A DNA stretch of 13,402 nt from Sphingomonas sp. (GCA_025935515.1 JAICVC010000044.1:1-13402); one strand, 5' to 3'. Shown: positions 1-7,483, numbered from the stretch's first letter. Made by a program: numbers and translations. The notes: generated by a model not told the origin, from the sequence alone.

Positions 1-9
1 GCTCGCCTG

Positions 10-94
10 TGCCATCCCGCTTAGGAGGGCACTGCTTCCCTAAGCGGGGTCACCGGGACAAGCCCGGTGACGACAGCAATCAGCGCAGATGGCA
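10..94. repeat. Palindromic MITE-like element with terminal inverted repeats
   Basis: An 85-bp element is bounded by a perfect 7-bp inverted repeat, TGCCATC at 10-16 and GATGGCA at 88-94. It holds two perfect hairpins in tandem. The first pairs CCCGCTTAGG (16-25) with CCTAAGCGGG (39-48) around a 13-nt loop. The second pairs GTCACCGGG (49-57) with CCCGGTGAC (63-71) around the loop ACAAG. It encodes nothing and puts TAA (41-43) and TGA (68-70) in the frame of the dxr remnant that follows. The core resembles short palindromic repeats that I know from intergenic regions of Sphingomonadales and other alphaproteobacteria; the family assignment is from memory. No clear target-site duplication is visible. 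The boundaries rest on the inverted repeats, and 95-109 may also be foreign. Confidence 0.65.
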
Positions 95-445
95 GGCGAC
101 AAACTGCCGTGGCGCGATCTCGCGCAGAGCCGGCGGCTCGACCTTGCAGCGATCGCCCGCCTCGATTTCGAGACTCCGGACCTGGATCGATTTCCGGCAT
201 TGCGGCTCGCGCGCGAAGCGCTCGAAGCCGGCGGCGCGGCCCCGATCGTCCTCAATGCCGCCAACGAGGTCGCCGTCGCGGGCTTCCTGGCCGAGCGGCT
301 GGCCTTTCCCGAGATCGCGCGGTTCGTCGGACGGGCGTTGGACTCATTGGACTTTTCGGCTCCCCAGACCATAGAGGACGTGCTGGAGATCGACCGGGCA
401 ACGCGGTCGAGCGTCGAGGCGCTGATGACAGAGGATTGCCACTGA
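89..445 (+). pseudogene. dxr: 3' fragment of dxr, 1-deoxy-D-xylulose 5-phosphate reductoisomerase
   Basis: This 118-residue reading frame matches only the C-terminal domain of Dxr, the NADPH-dependent enzyme that makes 2-C-methyl-D-erythritol 4-phosphate in the MEP isoprenoid pathway; a full Dxr is near 390 residues. Family features visible are RLDLAAIARLDFETPD (about residues 17-32), a run like RFPALRLAREALEAGG, and VLNAANEVAVAGFL. The NADPH-binding and catalytic domains are absent. In-frame stops at 41-43 and 68-70, both inside the palindromic element, separate it from anything upstream. Its only ATG (89-91) lies in the right inverted repeat of that element and has no Shine-Dalgarno sequence. 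The first codons of the window in this frame read L-A, compatible with the Ala-Leu-Ala-Trp stretch expected just upstream in Dxr, but that is too short to prove anything. The stop overlaps the rseP start by one base, the usual dxr-rseP arrangement. Alternatives are a dead gene copy, a contig-edge artefact, or a separately translated C-terminal piece. Homology is certain; the status of the gene is not. Confidence 0.72.
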
Positions 446-1572
446 TGCTTCCCCAGCCGCCGCTGTGGCTGATCCTGATCGCGTTCATCTGCGCACTCGG
501 TCCGCTGGTCTTCTTCCACGAGCTTGGCCATTATCTGGTCGCGCGCTGGTTCAAGATCCCGGCCGAGGTCTTCTCGATCGGCTTCGGCCACGAGCTGTTC
601 GGCTGGACCGACAGGCAGGGGACGCGGTGGAAGGTCGGCTGGCTGCCGCTTGGCGGCTATGTGCGCTTCGTCGGCGACATGACGCCCGCCAGCAACCCGG
701 CCGAGCTTGAGAGCATCCCGCCCGAGCTGCGCGACAAAGCTTTCCAGTTGCGGCCCGTTTACCAGCGCTTCCTGGTCGTGCTCGCCGGTCCTCTGGCCAA
801 CTTCCTGCTCGCGATCCTCATTTTCGCAGCGTTCTTCATGACGCTCGGCGCGCCGCGAACGAACGTGGTGGGGGAAGTCGTTCCCAATACGGCGGCGGCG
901 GAGGCCGGGCTGAAGCCCGGCGACAAGATCCTCGAGATCGCGGATCAGGGCACGCCGAGCTTCGAAGACATCCGCTCTGTCGTCCTGTTGCGCCCGGACC
1001 AGACCGTCCCCCTGCGTTTCGAAAGAAGGGGGGAAGTCCGCGACATCCAGGTTCACCTCAAATCGGATACGGTCACCGACCCCTTCGGCCAGAAGTTCAC
1101 GCGGGGGCTGCTCGGCGTCTATCCGACAACCGGCGTGCTGCAGCGCCTGCCGTTCTACCAGGCGATTCCGGAAGCCACGACCTACACCTATCGCATCACC
1201 CGGACGATGATCGACGGCCTCGGCCAGATATTTTCAGGCAGGCGCGGCACCGAGGACGTCGGGGGACCGATCAAGATCGCTCAGATCGCCGGTCAGCAGG
1301 CGTCGCTCGGCGCATTGCCCTTCGTTCAGCTGCTCGCGTTGTTCTCAATTAATCTCGGATTCATCAACCTCTTGCCAGTCCCGATGCTGGATGGAGGGCA
1401 TCTCTTTTTCTATGGCGTGGAGGCAGTCCGGCGCCGTCCGCTCAGCGCGAGGGCGCTCGAATGGGCGTTCCGCGGCGGCCTTGCTGTCATCCTCGCGCTG
1501 GTCGTCTTCACGACTCTCAACGATTTGGGCTCGCTTGGCCTGTGGGACCGGCTACAGCGCTTGATTGGCTAG
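445..1572 (+). CDS. rseP: RseP/MmpA-type site-2 zinc metalloprotease
   Basis: This is an inner-membrane site-2 protease (peptidase family M50) of 375 residues. It cuts transmembrane segments of substrates such as anti-sigma factors and leftover signal peptides. The zinc site HELGH is at residues 25-29 in the first membrane helix, and the second site, LDGGH in NLLPVPMLDGGH, is at 315-319 with Asp316 as the third ligand. A membrane helix at about 107-133 is followed by a single PDZ domain (about 137-215, with AGLKPGDKI at its centre), and a further helix lies at about 344-364. One PDZ domain is typical of the alphaproteobacterial form (MmpA in Caulobacter); the E. coli protein has two. The ATG at 445 overlaps the dxr stop (TGATG), which implies translational coupling. 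Longer upstream starts would run through dxr in the wrong frame. Placement just before bamA is conserved in proteobacteria. Confidence 0.95.
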   Translation: MLPQPPLWLILIAFICALGPLVFFHELGHYLVARWFKIPAEVFSIGFGHELFGWTDRQGTRWKVGWLPLGGYVRFVGDMTPASNPAELESIPPELRDKAFQLRPVYQRFLVVLAGPLANFLLAILIFAAFFMTLGAPRTNVVGEVVPNTAAAEAGLKPGDKILEIADQGTPSFEDIRSVVLLRPDQTVPLRFERRGEVRDIQVHLKSDTVTDPFGQKFTRGLLGVYPTTGVLQRLPFYQAIPEATTYTYRITRTMIDGLGQIFSGRRGTEDVGGPIKIAQIAGQQASLGALPFVQLLALFSINLGFINLLPVPMLDGGHLFFYGVEAVRRRPLSARALEWAFRGGLAVILALVVFTTLNDLGSLGLWDRLQRLIG

Positions 1573-1651
1573 AAGGCTTGGGGCAGGGCAGCAACCGGAG
1601 CTTTGCGGCGAAGCGCGCCGCTCGCACCAATGGCACACAAGGCGGGGACGC

Positions 1652-4357
1652 GTGATTTCAAAGTCAAAGAGCTTTAGCCGGCGCGCCGGCGCTTTGTTTC
1701 TGGTGGGAACGGTGCTCGGCGGGTCGGCGGCGCCGTTACTCGCGCAAGATGCTCCGCAAGCCCAGCCGGCGCCTTCCGCCCCCGCACCACAGCCTGCGCC
1801 CGCCACCCCAGCGCCGGCACCTGCGGGCCAGCCCCCGGAAGCGGCCATCCCGGCGCCGCCGCCCGCCGAGCGCATCATCCGTTCCATCGCGGTGCGCGGC
1901 AATCAGCGGCTCGAGCCGGAAACCATCCGCGCCTACGCGAACCTGTCGCCGGGTCAGACCTATACAGCCCAGTCGCTCGACCAGGCGCTGAAGGACCTCT
2001 ACGCGACCCAGCTGTTCGCCGACGTCACGATTGCCGGCGCCGACACCGGCAACCTCGTGATTGCGGTCCGCGAGAACCCGGTCATCAACCGCATCATCCT
2101 GGAGGGCAACAAGCGCCTCAAGGACGACAAGATCACGCCCGAGATCAAGCTCGCCCCGCGCCAGATCTTCACGCGCAGCGCAGTCCGCGCCGACGTCGAC
2201 CGAATCCTCGAGCTGTACCGGCGCCAGGGCCGGTTTGCCGCCCGCGTCGATCCCAAGATCGTCCAGCTCGACCAGAACCGAGTCGACGTGGTGTTCGAGA
2301 TTTACGAGGGCGATCTCGCCAAGGTCCGGGCGATCAACATCCTCGGCAACACGCATTATTCCGACGAGCGGCTGCGCAAGGAAATGTACACCCGCCAGAC
2401 CGGCGGTCTGCTCGGATTCCTGAAGTCGAACGATACCTATGACCCTGACCGCCTGGCGGCCGACCAGCAGAAGCTCCGTGCTTTCTACCTGACGGAGGGC
2501 TATGCCGATTTCCGCGTGGTGCAGGCGCTGGCCGAGCTGACGCCCGATCGGCGGGACTTCGTGATCACCTACGTCGTCGAGGAAGGACCGCGTTACCGGT
2601 TCGGCACGGTCGAGGCCGACAGCGCGCTGCGCGACTTCCCGAATGCGCAGGTCCTTCAGGTTGCAAAGATCAAGCCCGGCGGCTGGTTCGACGCGAAGCA
2701 GGTCGAGGACGCGGTCACCAACCTCAACGAGGCGGCTGGGAACCTCGGTTACGCCTTCGCGGACATCAACCCGGCCTACAACCGGGACGCTGAAAAGCGG
2801 GTGATGAACCTGACCATCCGCGTTGCCCCGACGCCGCGCGTCTATGTCGAACGGATCGACGTCACCGGCAACACCACTACCCGCGACAAGGTGATCCGGC
2901 GCGAGTTCCGTCTCAATGAAGGCGACGCGTTCAACGCGCTCAAGGTCAAGCGCAGCCAGGACCGCATCCAGAGCCTCGGCTTCTTCCAGGAGAAGTTCGA
3001 GGTCAAGCAGAGCGAGGGCTCGGCGCCCGACCGCGTGGTTCTCACCGCAAACGTCGAGGAGAAGCCCACCGGTCAGCTGTCGCTGTCGGGCGGCTATTCG
3101 AGCCTCGAGCGTTTCGTGGTGCAGCTTGCCGTCAGTCAGAACAATTTCATGGGCAAGGGCCAGGCGCTCAACGCCTCGGTCAACTGGTCGGTCTATTCGA
3201 AATCGGTCGAGCTGGGCCTGGTCGATCCCTATTTCCTCGACAAGTCGATCCTGGTCGGCGCGAACGTGTTCCGGCGCGATTATCGCAGCTTCAACTTCGT
3301 CGGCAACAATCGCAACACGACCTATTCGCAAACCAGCACCGGCGGCGCCATCCGGATGGGCTTCCCGATCACCGAATATTGGAGCTTCGGCGGCCGCTAC
3401 ACGCTCAGCAACGACAAGATTTCGCTCGACAAGGCCAGCTTCTACACCGATCCCGACGGGACCGGTCCGCTGCCCGCGAAATGCGACCCGATCAAGGCCG
3501 GCCGCTATCTTTGCGACGAAATCGGCACGAAGCTCACTTCCCTGATCGGCCTTTCGACAATTTATGACGACACGGACGGGATTCGTCCCACCCGCGGCCA
3601 GCGGCTGACCCTGTCGGAGGATTTTGCCGGCCTCGGCGGCGACGTCAGGTATCTACGGTCGCGGATCGATGCGACCAAATACCACAGTCTCGGCGGCGGC
3701 TGGGTCGTGTCGGCGCATGGCGAGGGCGGGTATATCCATCCGCTTCGGAAGGCGCCCGAAGGATCTGAATCGGACGCGGTCCGGATTACGGATCGCTTCT
3801 TCGACCCCGGTCTTCGCGGGTTCGACATCCGCGGCATCGGTCCGCGCATTCAGCGCGTCCCGTACAACACCGACGGAACGCTCAACCTCGACGAAGCGCG
3901 TATCACCGACGCGCTTGGCGGCCGCGCCTATTACATGGGGCGGCTCGAGCTCGAATTCCCGGTCAGCTCAGGGCTCAAGAGCCTGGGTCTCCGGCCATCC
4001 GCTTTCATCGACGTCGGCTCGCTGTGGAACGTCAGGCAGCCGTCGCTGCTGGATGTCAAATTTATCTGCTCGCCGACCGCCACGAACACGACCAATCTGA
4101 TCTCTTTCACAAGCCCGGTGTCGAATTGCAGCGTGGACGATGCGGGCGCTCCTCACACGCCGGCGGACTTTGCTTCGTCGCCTGGCTTCAAGGAATTTTT
4201 CCTCGGCAATTCGGCAAAGCCGCGGTTGTCGGTCGGAGTCGGGGTCAACTGGGTCTCGCCTTTCGGCCCGCTGCGCATCGATGTTGCCAAAGCGCTGCTC
4301 CACCAACGGGGCGACGATACCAAGCTCTTCTCTTTCAACGTGGGAACTCAATTCTGA
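1652..4357 (+). CDS. bamA: BamA, outer-membrane protein assembly factor
   Basis: This 901-residue protein is the core of the BAM complex, which folds and inserts beta-barrel proteins in the outer membrane. The chosen start is GTG at 1652, because it gives a proper signal peptide (RRAGALFLVGTVLGG, cleavage near Ala31). The frame is open further upstream, but that stretch is not signal-like. A Pro/Ala-rich linker follows (about 34-73). Five POTRA domains come next: P1 from about 75 (IIRSIAVRGNQ), P2 near 150 (NRIILEGNKRL), P3 near 228 (RAINILGNTHY), P4 near 315 and P5 near 395-470 (YVERIDVTGN). The C-terminal barrel carries the conserved loop-6 motif as LRGF (721-724) and ends in Phe, the usual outer-membrane signal. 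The only four cysteines that I found fall in two close pairs, 611/621 and 806/826, in likely surface loops. It lies 79 bp after rseP and its stop overlaps the ompH start by one base. Confidence 0.96.
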   Translation: MISKSKSFSRRAGALFLVGTVLGGSAAPLLAQDAPQAQPAPSAPAPQPAPATPAPAPAGQPPEAAIPAPPPAERIIRSIAVRGNQRLEPETIRAYANLSPGQTYTAQSLDQALKDLYATQLFADVTIAGADTGNLVIAVRENPVINRIILEGNKRLKDDKITPEIKLAPRQIFTRSAVRADVDRILELYRRQGRFAARVDPKIVQLDQNRVDVVFEIYEGDLAKVRAINILGNTHYSDERLRKEMYTRQTGGLLGFLKSNDTYDPDRLAADQQKLRAFYLTEGYADFRVVQALAELTPDRRDFVITYVVEEGPRYRFGTVEADSALRDFPNAQVLQVAKIKPGGWFDAKQVEDAVTNLNEAAGNLGYAFADINPAYNRDAEKRVMNLTIRVAPTPRVYVERIDVTGNTTTRDKVIRREFRLNEGDAFNALKVKRSQDRIQSLGFFQEKFEVKQSEGSAPDRVVLTANVEEKPTGQLSLSGGYSSLERFVVQLAVSQNNFMGKGQALNASVNWSVYSKSVELGLVDPYFLDKSILVGANVFRRDYRSFNFVGNNRNTTYSQTSTGGAIRMGFPITEYWSFGGRYTLSNDKISLDKASFYTDPDGTGPLPAKCDPIKAGRYLCDEIGTKLTSLIGLSTIYDDTDGIRPTRGQRLTLSEDFAGLGGDVRYLRSRIDATKYHSLGGGWVVSAHGEGGYIHPLRKAPEGSESDAVRITDRFFDPGLRGFDIRGIGPRIQRVPYNTDGTLNLDEARITDALGGRAYYMGRLELEFPVSSGLKSLGLRPSAFIDVGSLWNVRQPSLLDVKFICSPTATNTTNLISFTSPVSNCSVDDAGAPHTPADFASSPGFKEFFLGNSAKPRLSVGVGVNWVSPFGPLRIDVAKALLHQRGDDTKLFSFNVGTQF

Positions 4358-4950
4358 TGAAAAAACTGCTCATTTCCGCTTCGCTAATCGTTTCGGCGGT
4401 CCTGCCTTCGGCGGTTCACGCCCAGGCAATCCCTGCAGCCGTGGTGGCTGTCGTGGATCTCGAAAAGGTCACCAGCCAATGCAACGCCTGCAAGACTGCG
4501 TCGGCAGCACTGCGCAGCCAGGTCACCGGCCTGCAGAACCGCCAGAAGGCGCTGGTTGGGCCGCTGGAGACCGAAGGCAAGGCGATTCAAACCGCGCTTG
4601 ACGCCCTTAGCGGCAAGGAGCCGGACGCCGCGCTCAAGACCCGCGCGCAGACCTGGGAAACCAAGCGCAACCAGGCGGCGCAGGAGCTGCAGCGCCAGCA
4701 GCAGCAGATCCAAGCCAACCAGCAATATGTGCAGAAGCAGGTCGCCGACAAGCTTGGACCGATCTACACCCAGGTCATGCAGCGCCGCGGCGCGAATGTC
4801 ATGGTCGAGATTGGCCAGACTCTGGCAAGCGGCGCCACACTTGACGTGACCAACGATGTGCTCACCGCGCTGAACGCCGCGCTTCCGACCGTCGCCACAA
4901 CGGCGCCGGCACAGGCCGCGAGACCGCAGACCCAACCGCAGGGCCGCTAA
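4357..4950 (+). CDS. ompH: OmpH/Skp-family periplasmic chaperone
   Basis: This 197-residue Skp/OmpH-family protein is a periplasmic chaperone that holds unfolded outer-membrane proteins on the way to BamA. A clear signal peptide, MKKLLISASLIVSAVLPSAVHA, occupies residues 1-22. The mature part starts with the family's beta strand (VVAVVDLEKV), continues with a long Gln/Ala/Lys-rich helix (about 50-135) that would form the coiled-coil arms, and ends in an Ala/Pro/Gln-rich tail. An unusual Cys-x-x-Cys (CNAC, residues 42-45) sits at the base of the first arm. The ATG at 4357 overlaps the bamA stop (TGATG), so translation is probably coupled. An upstream extension of the frame into bamA is a shadow. 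lpxD, which often follows skp in other proteobacteria, is missing here. Confidence 0.9.
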   Translation: MKKLLISASLIVSAVLPSAVHAQAIPAAVVAVVDLEKVTSQCNACKTASAALRSQVTGLQNRQKALVGPLETEGKAIQTALDALSGKEPDAALKTRAQTWETKRNQAAQELQRQQQQIQANQQYVQKQVADKLGPIYTQVMQRRGANVMVEIGQTLASGATLDVTNDVLTALNAALPTVATTAPAQAARPQTQPQGR

Positions 4951-4958
4951 AGGCACGA

Positions 4959-5447
4959 ATGGACGACCAGCCGGCCAGCGCCGCCACCCCGCCCTCCGCC
5001 GGGGCTCCGCTCGATATCAAGCGGGTGATGGCGGCGCTGCCGCATCGCTATCCAATGTTGCTGGTCGACCGGGTCGAAAGCCTCGATCCAGACAAGGGCA
5101 TCGTCGCGATCAAGGCGGTGTCGATCAACGAACAGTTCTTCCAAGGGCATTTCCCCGGAAGGCCGATCATGCCCGGAGTGTTACAGGTCGAGGCGCTGGC
5201 CCAGGCCGCGGGCGTGCTCGCGGTCGAGAGCCTGGGCCTCGCCGGGTCGGGCAAGCTCGTCTATTTCATGTCGATCGACGGCGTGAAGTTCAGGAAGCCG
5301 GTCGAGCCGGGCGTGCTGCTCCGGCTCGAGGTCGAATTCATCCAGAAGCGGGCGCGCGTCTGCAAGTTCGCCGGACGCGCGCTGCTCGACGGAGAAGTCG
5401 CCACCGAGTGCGAGTTCACGGCGATGATCGCCGATCCGCCAGCCTGA
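4959..5447 (+). CDS. fabZ: FabZ, 3-hydroxyacyl-ACP dehydratase
   Basis: This 162-residue cytoplasmic hot-dog-fold enzyme removes water from (3R)-hydroxyacyl-ACP in fatty-acid elongation. The N-terminal motif LPHRYPMLLVDRV (27-39) and the active-site block GHFPGRPIMPGVLQVEALAQ (63-82) are intact, with the expected catalytic His64 and Glu78. Length is normal apart from about 15 extra N-terminal residues rich in Ala and Pro. AAAGG at 4949-4953, over the ompH stop, serves as ribosome-binding site, and the gap to ompH is 8 nt. The last 32 bp overlap the 3' end of the convergent btuB gene. lpxA, the usual next gene in LPS-making bacteria, is absent. Confidence 0.95.
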   Translation: MDDQPASAATPPSAGAPLDIKRVMAALPHRYPMLLVDRVESLDPDKGIVAIKAVSINEQFFQGHFPGRPIMPGVLQVEALAQAAGVLAVESLGLAGSGKLVYFMSIDGVKFRKPVEPGVLLRLEVEFIQKRARVCKFAGRALLDGEVATECEFTAMIADPPA

Positions 5448-7266
5448 TCCCCGCGTAGACCCCGCGCTTTTCCGTGCGGTAGCCGAATACATCCTGGTAG
5501 CGCCGGTCGAGCGCGTTGGTGACGCGGGCAAATAACTCGAGGCCGGGTTTGATCGCGTAAGCCACGCGAGCATCCGCCAACCAATAGGAAGCCAGCGTCA
5601 CCCGGTCGAACGGGAAGGTGTCGCGCTGGTCGAAATGCTTGCCGACGTACGCGACCGAGCCGCCGTAGGTGAGGCGCCCGCTCGCCCCGTCGAGCGCGAC
5701 CGAGCCGCTGTGCTTGGGCCGCCGCAGCTCGTGCACCTCGGTCAGTGTTGAATCGTCGGGCTGCGTGGCTTGGAGAAAGGCGTAATTGGCCGAAAGCCGC
5801 AGCTGCTCGCCGATCCGCCAGCCGACGGTTGCTTCCGCGCCTGAGCGGTGACTGACTTCGCGTCGGTTGGCCGTGCTGAACAGTCCACTGCCGAAATCGA
5901 ACACGTCGACGATCTCGCCATGCAACTTCTGGCTGTAGCCGGTCAGCGAGGCTTCGATGGGTCCGCGCCGGTAGCGCAGCGATAGCTCATATCCGCGCGA
6001 ACTCTCGGGCTTAAGCGACGGATTCCCGAGGAAATTGTTGGGGAAGAAGCCGTAGAGATCGAAGAAGGTCGGCTGGGCAATTCCCTCGCCATAGGCCCCG
6101 GCCACGGCGAAACCGCCGCCGACGCGGACGAGGACCGATGCGCGAACGCTGGTCGCGTCCTTGAAGCGGTTGAAGGCGTCTCGCCGCACCGCCACGTCTC
6201 CGGTCACGGCGTTCGCCTGACCCCGCCATTCAAACGTCAGCGCCTCGTGGCTGCGGCTGCGGTCCTGGTTCGAAAAGCCGCCGTAGATCGTGTCGCGGGC
6301 GCGGAACGCCTCGCGCTCGAGGTCGGCGGCAGCGATCAGACGATGCTCGATCGCACCGGTCGTGAGGCGGCGCTCAACCTGAGCGGACAGATTGCGCCGA
6401 GTGCCACGCGTCCGGTTCTGCTGGACGTCCACCAGATAGTTCTTGTTCGAAGAGCCGAGCATCGAACCGGCCAACTGCGCGCGCCATGGCGACGTGTCAG
6501 TGCCGATGCGAGCCCAGGCCCGGCCCGCGATGAGGCGGTTGCGGCTGCTGTCGAGCGTGTCCGTGTGGGCGAAGGTGACCGGGTCGAAGCCGTCGAACTC
6601 GCTGGTGCCGGTGAGTGCGAGGCCGGAGAGGCCGAGCTCGATGTTCGGCCGCGGACGCCAGGTCGCGCGCAGCCGTCCGGAGAGATTGCGATAGCCGTCC
6701 TTGTCGCCTTGGCCGTTGAAGCTGTCGATTCCAGTCGCGCGCTGAACGCCGATCGCGCCTGACATGCTGGCTTTACCGGTCACCAGCGATCCGGCGCCGC
6801 TGCTGCGCACGAAACCGAACGCGCCGGCCTCGGCCTTCACGTTGTATCCAGGAGTGTCGTCTATCCCGTTGATGGCGATCACGCCGCCGATCGCTTCGGA
6901 CCCCCAGAGCGCCGATTGCGGGCCGCGGACGACCTCGATCCGCGAGGCGAGATCGGCATTGAAGATTTCGAGCCGCGGTGTGTCGCCGGAGGCGGGGTCG
7001 TTGATCTTGATCCCATCGACGAACACCAGGCTGTGATTGGCTTCGGCGCCGCGGATGCGAATCTCGGTCAACGATCCCAGCGGGCCGGATGTGGTCACTG
7101 CCGCGGATGGGGTCAGCCTAATGAGTGCGGTGACTATCGGCTCGTCGAGCCGTTCGATCCGCTGTCGATCGATGATGGTGACGCTGGCTGGCGTCTGGGT
7201 CTCCGCCTCCGGCGCGCGCGAGGCGGTGATGACGATTTGGTCGGTATCGATAGGCAAAGCGGGCAT
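5416..7266 (-). CDS. btuB: BtuB-type TonB-dependent vitamin B12 receptor
   Basis: This 616-residue TonB-dependent receptor would take up cobalamin across the outer membrane using TonB energy. The N-terminus carries a TonB box (DQIVITA, 9-15). A plug domain follows (about 25-140; motifs IRIRGAEANHSLVFVDGIKI and RIEVVRGPQSALWGSEAIGG), then a large beta-barrel with aromatic strands and a final YQDVFGYRTEKRGVYAGIRL. Substrate assignment rests mainly on the cobalamin riboswitch just upstream; the plug is BtuB-like. The start at 7266 is chosen because GGAGG (7273-7277) lies 6 nt upstream. From this start there is no signal peptide: MPALPIDT leads straight into the TonB box. The frame upstream is the translated riboswitch, with no hydrophobic stretch, and other frames give none either. 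The C-terminus ends in ADRRSSP rather than an aromatic residue, because it reads into the antisense of fabZ. The barrel is otherwise uninterrupted, so either export is unusual or the gene is decaying. Confidence 0.85.
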   Translation of the reverse strand: MPALPIDTDQIVITASRAPEAETQTPASVTIIDRQRIERLDEPIVTALIRLTPSAAVTTSGPLGSLTEIRIRGAEANHSLVFVDGIKINDPASGDTPRLEIFNADLASRIEVVRGPQSALWGSEAIGGVIAINGIDDTPGYNVKAEAGAFGFVRSSGAGSLVTGKASMSGAIGVQRATGIDSFNGQGDKDGYRNLSGRLRATWRPRPNIELGLSGLALTGTSEFDGFDPVTFAHTDTLDSSRNRLIAGRAWARIGTDTSPWRAQLAGSMLGSSNKNYLVDVQQNRTRGTRRNLSAQVERRLTTGAIEHRLIAAADLEREAFRARDTIYGGFSNQDRSRSHEALTFEWRGQANAVTGDVAVRRDAFNRFKDATSVRASVLVRVGGGFAVAGAYGEGIAQPTFFDLYGFFPNNFLGNPSLKPESSRGYELSLRYRRGPIEASLTGYSQKLHGEIVDVFDFGSGLFSTANRREVSHRSGAEATVGWRIGEQLRLSANYAFLQATQPDDSTLTEVHELRRPKHSGSVALDGASGRLTYGGSVAYVGKHFDQRDTFPFDRVTLASYWLADARVAYAIKPGLELFARVTNALDRRYQDVFGYRTEKRGVYAGIRLADRRSSP

Positions 7267-7272
7267 TCCTGT

Positions 7273-7302
7273 CCTCCGTTGACGAACGTGTCGTCGCAGA
7301 GG
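7273..7302 (-). promoter_or_regulatory. Ribosome-binding-site hairpin in btuB leader
   Basis: Read on the - strand, CCTC (7302-7299) can pair with GAGG (7276-7273), which is part of the btuB Shine-Dalgarno sequence. An inner stem GACGA/TCGTC (7295-7291 with 7285-7281) closes a 5-nt loop, CACGT. The stem has an internal loop of 3 and 5 nt, so it is moderately stable. Its position between riboswitch and start codon suggests translational control: ribosome access is blocked when the hairpin forms. Pairing is seen in the sequence; the regulatory role is inference. Confidence 0.5.
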
Positions 7303-7353
7303 GCGGCAAGGCCCACGCACCACGGCTGGTCCCGGCCGGGGAAACGGACGACG

Positions 7354-7483
7354 GACCAAGGCAGGTTCCTGACTTTGCCGATGAGTTTCGGCTTTCACAG
7401 TTGCGGGCACAGCGCCGGATTTTCGCCGGCTTCCCTTTGAACCGCCCCCGCCGAGCGACATGCTCGTGGGCGGCACCCTGGTC
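7354..7483 (-). ncRNA. Cobalamin (B12) riboswitch
   Basis: The - strand carries the conserved core of the cobalamin riboswitch. AAAGGGAAGCCGG (7438-7426) is followed by AAAATCCGG, GCCCGCAACTGTGAAAGC, and the B12 box AGTCAGGAACCTGCC (7374-7360). The closing helix P1 can form between GACCAG (7483-7478) and CTTGGTC (7360-7354). The 5' domain (GGTGCC, then a hairpin with GAGCATGTCGCTC) is also present. Binding of a cobalamin is known for this family to turn off B12 uptake genes; here it is placed to control btuB, 88 nt from P1 to the start codon. No U-tract terminator follows, so control of translation is more likely than of transcription. An alternative hairpin, GGACCA (7332-7327) with TGGTCC (7358-7353), would compete with P1. 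Confidence 0.95.

Noticed and set aside
67..444. Upstream extension of rseP across dxr
   Set aside because: The translation is Arg-rich shadow of dxr; the HELGH helix needs the start at 445 for a normal N-terminus.
40..1056. Open frame of 338 codons antisense to dxr/rseP
   Set aside because: Arg/Asp-rich shadow translation without domain features; rseP on the other strand is certain.
1736..3331. Long open frame antisense to bamA (531 codons)
   Set aside because: Shadow of a high-GC gene; no recognisable domain, while the sense strand encodes a complete BamA.
4024..4356. Upstream extension of ompH into bamA
   Set aside because: Starting at 4357 gives a textbook signal peptide; the extension is bamA read in another frame.
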